Part shown: positions 7,534-9,317 of the stretch, piece by piece
Layout: each line of letters begins with the position of its first letter
Numbering within the stretch: the first letter of the stretch is position 1
Assembly (NCBI GenBank): GCA_024653875.1
Contig: JANLHE010000382.1
Span: 1 to 9,317, forward strand
Source of the DNA: Acidobacteriota bacterium
Lineage (GTDB): Bacteria; Acidobacteriota; Vicinamibacteria; Vicinamibacterales; SCN-69-37
DNA: 9,317 nt
Reading direction: 5' to 3'
Made by a program: the position numbers and the translations under genes
The notes under the pieces: model-generated
Told to the model about the DNA's origin: nothing
The model's database searches: none
Seen by the model: the letters and a program-made list of their open reading frames with translations, nothing else

Positions 7534-7724
7534 TAGGCGGCCTTCGTCACCTTGTTGGAGCGGATGCACCGGGTGCAGACGCGGACGCGCTTGGTGGCGC
7601 CGTTGACCACCGCCCGCACGGTCTGGAGGTTCGGTTCGAACCGCCGCGCCGTCACGTTGTTCGCGTGGCTGGCCTGACGGCCCACCACCGGCTTCTTCCC
7701 GCACACTTCACATTGCTTTGCCAT
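7533..7724 (-). CDS. rpmB: Ribosomal protein L28 (bL28), zinc-ribbon form
   Basis: A 63-residue protein starting MAKQCEVCGKKPVVGRQASH at ATG 7724, with AAAGGA 5 nt upstream; the longer frame to 7847 adds residues unlike L28. The bulk, NNVTARRFEPNLQTVRAVV, is characteristic of L28 of the large ribosomal subunit. Cys5-x-x-Cys8 and Cys50-x-x-Cys53 form a complete set of zinc ligands, so this is the C+ form and depends on zinc. Its stop codon shares one base with the ridA start. A plausible promoter lies 43 nt upstream of the ATG. Expression should follow growth rate, like other ribosomal protein genes, and would drag ridA along. Product identity is very secure. Confidence 0.96.
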   Translation of the reverse strand: MAKQCEVCGKKPVVGRQASHANNVTARRFEPNLQTVRAVVNGATKRVRVCTRCIRSNKVTKAA

Positions 7725-7766
7725 GAGATTCCTTTGCCTGAGTCCGGACCCCGGAACAAACATCGA

Positions 7767-7795
7767 AGTATAGCAGCCCGGTGCCGTTTTGACAC
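7767..7795 (-). promoter_or_regulatory. Candidate promoter of rpmB-ridA
   Basis: On the minus strand TATACT (7772-7767, 5 of 6 to consensus) follows GTGTCA (7795-7790, 4 of 6) with 17 nt between. Transcription would start near 7760, about 36 nt before the rpmB start. The -35 box overlaps a near-palindrome, GACACCTGTC (7791-7800), and resembles the GGTGTCAA segment at the tonB promoter. Confidence 0.5.
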
Positions 7796-8033
7796 CTGTC
7801 GCCTCCCGGTGACATCTCCCGTCCAGAAGGGGGGAGAACCAAAACACCCCCCTCTCTCGTCTAAAGGCTCGTGAAAAGGCGGACCGAAACGGTCGTGAAC
7901 TACTATCGCCGACGTAACACGCTGGTATTCAAGTGTTTACATTGGTCGGCCATGATGGCTGGCGGCTGATCCGACAGGGTGCAGGTAGGAGAAGTTACCC
8001 ACCAGGCGTGTCGAATTCGCACACCAGGATCGC
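7796..8033. other. Long intergenic stretch without recognised gene
   Basis: The gap between the rpmB start and the DksA-like gene is 412 nt, with promoters at its two ends. In between no coding frame, tRNA or known riboswitch was recognised. Seen are a G6/C6 pair (7829-7834 and 7847-7852), a small hairpin GACCG-AAA-CGGTC (7882-7894), a two-part stem at 7978-8003 (GGT and GGTA pairing with TACC and ACC) and an imperfect palindrome around GAATTC at 8012-8017. It is less GC-rich than the genes. A small RNA is possible but unsupported. Confidence 0.5.
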
Positions 8034-8062
8034 TTTACGTAAGGTACGAGTTCAGTTATTAT
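8034..8062 (+). promoter_or_regulatory. Candidate promoter of the DksA/TraR-family gene
   Basis: TTTACG (8034-8039, 4 of 6) and TATTAT (8057-8062, 5 of 6) are separated by 17 nt. The start would fall near 8069, giving a leader of about 68 nt. The AT-rich patch is unusual for the window, which adds weight. Confidence 0.6.
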
Positions 8063-8136
8063 TGGCATTTTCTTTGCAGATGATTGGGCACGCAAGGTGT
8101 CCACGAAGCGGGCAGAGCGGAGTGAAGGAGTAAATC

Positions 8137-8601
8137 ATGAAGGCACGAACAACCACCTCAAAAAAAGCGGGCAAGACCGAGACCCCTCGCGGGCGATACG
8201 TCGAACTGAAGCGCATTCTGGAAGAGCGCCGGCGCGAGATTCTCGCCCAGGTGCAGGAAAAGATGCGGGACGTGCGTGCCGAGGGCGGCATTGGCGAGGG
8301 GCAGGGCGTGCTGGACGCGGCCGAGTCGTCCGAAGCGGATATCCAGGACGATATCGAGTTCGCGCTGATTCAGATGAAGTCCGAGACCCTGCACCGGATT
8401 GAAGAGGCCCTCACGCGCCTGGACGAAGGCTCGTTCGGCAACTGCTTCGAGTGCGGCGACGAAATTTCCGAACGCCGCCTGCGGGCGTTGCCCTTCGCCG
8501 TGCGCTGCAAGGACTGCGAAGAGGCCCGTGAACTGGCCGAGCGTCGCGAGCGGGCCATGTCCCAGCGGCGGTCGTCAGGCATCATGCTCGACATGAACTG
8601 A
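8137..8601 (+). CDS. DksA/TraR family zinc-finger regulator
   Basis: A 154-residue protein with AAGGAG (8125-8130) 6 nt before the ATG. After a basic, Thr/Lys-rich tail (1-20), residues about 20-98 are highly charged helices fitting the DksA coiled coil. A four-Cys zinc finger follows (C103FECGDEISERRLRALP, then C124KDC127) with the family spacing. DksA-type proteins enter the RNA polymerase secondary channel and, in many bacteria, act with ppGpp at ribosomal and amino-acid promoters. At the likely coiled-coil tip, Asp60-Ala-Ala62 can be matched to Asp74 and Ala76 of E. coli DksA, but Gly57 stands where Asp71 would be; this alignment is by eye. It may therefore be a DksA paralogue. It is monocistronic, with its own promoter and terminator, 1.1 kb from the ppGpp synthetase gene. 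Confidence 0.88.
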   Translation: MKARTTTSKKAGKTETPRGRYVELKRILEERRREILAQVQEKMRDVRAEGGIGEGQGVLDAAESSEADIQDDIEFALIQMKSETLHRIEEALTRLDEGSFGNCFECGDEISERRLRALPFAVRCKDCEEARELAERRERAMSQRRSSGIMLDMN

Positions 8602-8638
8602 CCGACGGACCGGAACGCCGGTGTTTCGTGATAGATAT

Positions 8639-8672
8639 GCAGGCTCCACCGGTGGTGGGGCCTGCGCTTTTT
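8639..8672 (+). terminator. Intrinsic terminator of the DksA/TraR-family gene
   Basis: A 12-bp stem (8639-8650 with 8654-8665, one T-G pair) with a GGT loop is followed by GC and then TTTTT (8668-8672). It starts 37 nt after the stop codon. Confidence 0.92.
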
Positions 8673-8708
8673 CCGGCGCTGTTTTTTCACGCCCACTGGA
8701 GGTCTCCC

Positions 8709-9317
8709 ATGGCTGAACACGACACGACTGCTCCCGGCGCCGGTGAGCGGACGCCCGCGGTCCCGCCGGAGATTCCGGTGTTGCCGCTGCGGGACACCGT
8801 CCTGTTTCCGAATTCCTTCATGCCCCTCGCGGTGGCGCGCGAGAGCTCCGTGGCAATGATCGACGACGCGATTGCGGGCGACAAGCAGATCGGCGTGTTC
8901 ACCCAGCGCACGGCGTCGGAAGAGGAGCCGGGGCAGGACGGCCTGTTTCCCGTCGGCACGCTCGCGCACATTCACAAGATGTTCAAGCTGCCCGACGGCA
9001 GCCTGCGGCTGATCGTGCAGGGGCTGACCCGCCTGCGGCTGGACCGCGTGCTGCAGACGTCGCCGTACCTGCGCGCGGCGGTCACCGAGGGCGCCGACGT
9101 GATTTCCGATCCGGAGTCGGTCGAGACCGACGCGCTCGTGCGGAACATCCGCACCAACTTCCAGCAGATCGTCCAGCTCTCACCCGTGTTGTCCGAGGAC
9201 CTGTCGTCGCTGGTCGGTAATATCTCCGAGCCCGGCCGCCTGACGGACTTCATCGCGTCGAGCCTCAGCTCGGTGTCAACCGCCGTGAAGCAGGAGCTGC
9301 TCGCGATGCTCGATGTG
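8709..9317 (+). CDS. lon: Lon protease, N-terminal domain (partial)
   Basis: The frame is open from ATG 8709 to the right edge (203 codons), so the gene continues outside. TGGAGG (8697-8702) lies 6 nt before the start. After about 20 flexible residues (MAEHDTTAPGAGERTPAVPP) comes IPVLPLRDTVLFPNSFMPLA, the classic opening of the Lon substrate-recognition domain, followed by FPVGTLAHIHKMFKLPDGSL and RLIVQGLTRLRLDRV, both typical. Lon is an ATP-dependent serine protease that removes damaged and certain regulatory proteins. The AAA+ and Ser-Lys protease domains lie beyond the window, so activity cannot be judged; a stand-alone LON-domain protein cannot be excluded. Only 36 nt separate the start from the preceding terminator, and no clear promoter was found there. 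Confidence 0.92.
   Translation, partial: MAEHDTTAPGAGERTPAVPPEIPVLPLRDTVLFPNSFMPLAVARESSVAMIDDAIAGDKQIGVFTQRTASEEEPGQDGLFPVGTLAHIHKMFKLPDGSLRLIVQGLTRLRLDRVLQTSPYLRAAVTEGADVISDPESVETDALVRNIRTNFQQIVQLSPVLSEDLSSLVGNISEPGRLTDFIASSLSSVSTAVKQELLAMLDV

Noticed and set aside
7534..7704. Long N-terminal extension of RidA
   Set aside because: The extra 57 residues overlap the L28 gene in another frame and resemble no RidA; the GTG at 7533 gives the normal length.
7789..7794. Perfect TTGACA on the plus strand as a promoter
   Set aside because: No acceptable -10 box lies 16-18 nt downstream. The same bases serve better as part of the minus-strand rpmB promoter region.
7725..7847. Long N-terminal extension of L28
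   Set aside because: The conserved protein begins MAKQCEVCGK with its own AAAGGA site; the extension covers the promoter.
7933..8133. A 66-codon plus-strand frame in the gap before the DksA-like gene
   Set aside because: No ribosome site, no recognisable similarity, and it runs through the predicted promoter and leader.

Overview
The window is GC-rich, densely packed housekeeping DNA from a diderm (Gram-negative type) bacterium. The best guess at the source is an Acidobacteriota-like organism, perhaps of the Vicinamibacteria type. This rests on the tonB-exbB-exbD-exbD order, the TPR lipoprotein beside it, the gene style and the GGCGAAAT-type intergenic repeats. It is inference; no rRNA or other phylogenetic marker was compared. 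No plasmid, phage, CRISPR or insertion-sequence gene is visible.

Layout. Positions 1-744 hold the 3' end of an undecaprenyl-diphosphatase gene (uppP) followed closely by a two-helix DUF502 membrane protein. Positions 797-3463 are a four-gene Ton energy-transduction operon: a near-perfect sigma70-type promoter, a TonB-like protein with two polyproline tracts, an ExbB/TolQ channel, two different ExbD/TolR proteins, and a strong intrinsic terminator. Positions 3464-3751 are non-coding and hold two degenerate 8-bp repeat arrays facing each other. A bidirectional terminator at 3752-3786 then ends the minus-strand gene for a TPR lipoprotein (3806-4774).

Divergent from the TPR gene is a full-length bifunctional (p)ppGpp synthetase/hydrolase gene, relA/spoT type (4903-7056). 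It converges, across a REP-like double palindrome (7062-7119), on a minus-strand rpmB-ridA pair that overlaps by 1 nt. After a 412-nt gap, mostly without assigned function, comes a DksA/TraR-type zinc-finger regulator (8137-8601) with its own promoter and terminator. The window ends inside the N-terminal domain of Lon protease (8709-9317).

How the genes fit together. The first third is cell-envelope work: lipid-carrier recycling and coupling of the proton-motive force to outer-membrane transport. The rest centres on growth control and protein quality: the ppGpp enzyme, a DksA-like protein that may act with ppGpp at RNA polymerase, ribosomal protein L28, the metabolite-repair enzyme RidA and Lon. 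All coding genes belong to known families. The least explained DNA is non-coding: the mirrored terminator plus octamer-repeat modules at 3428-3785, the REP-like element after relA, and inverted repeats around the Ton operon promoter.
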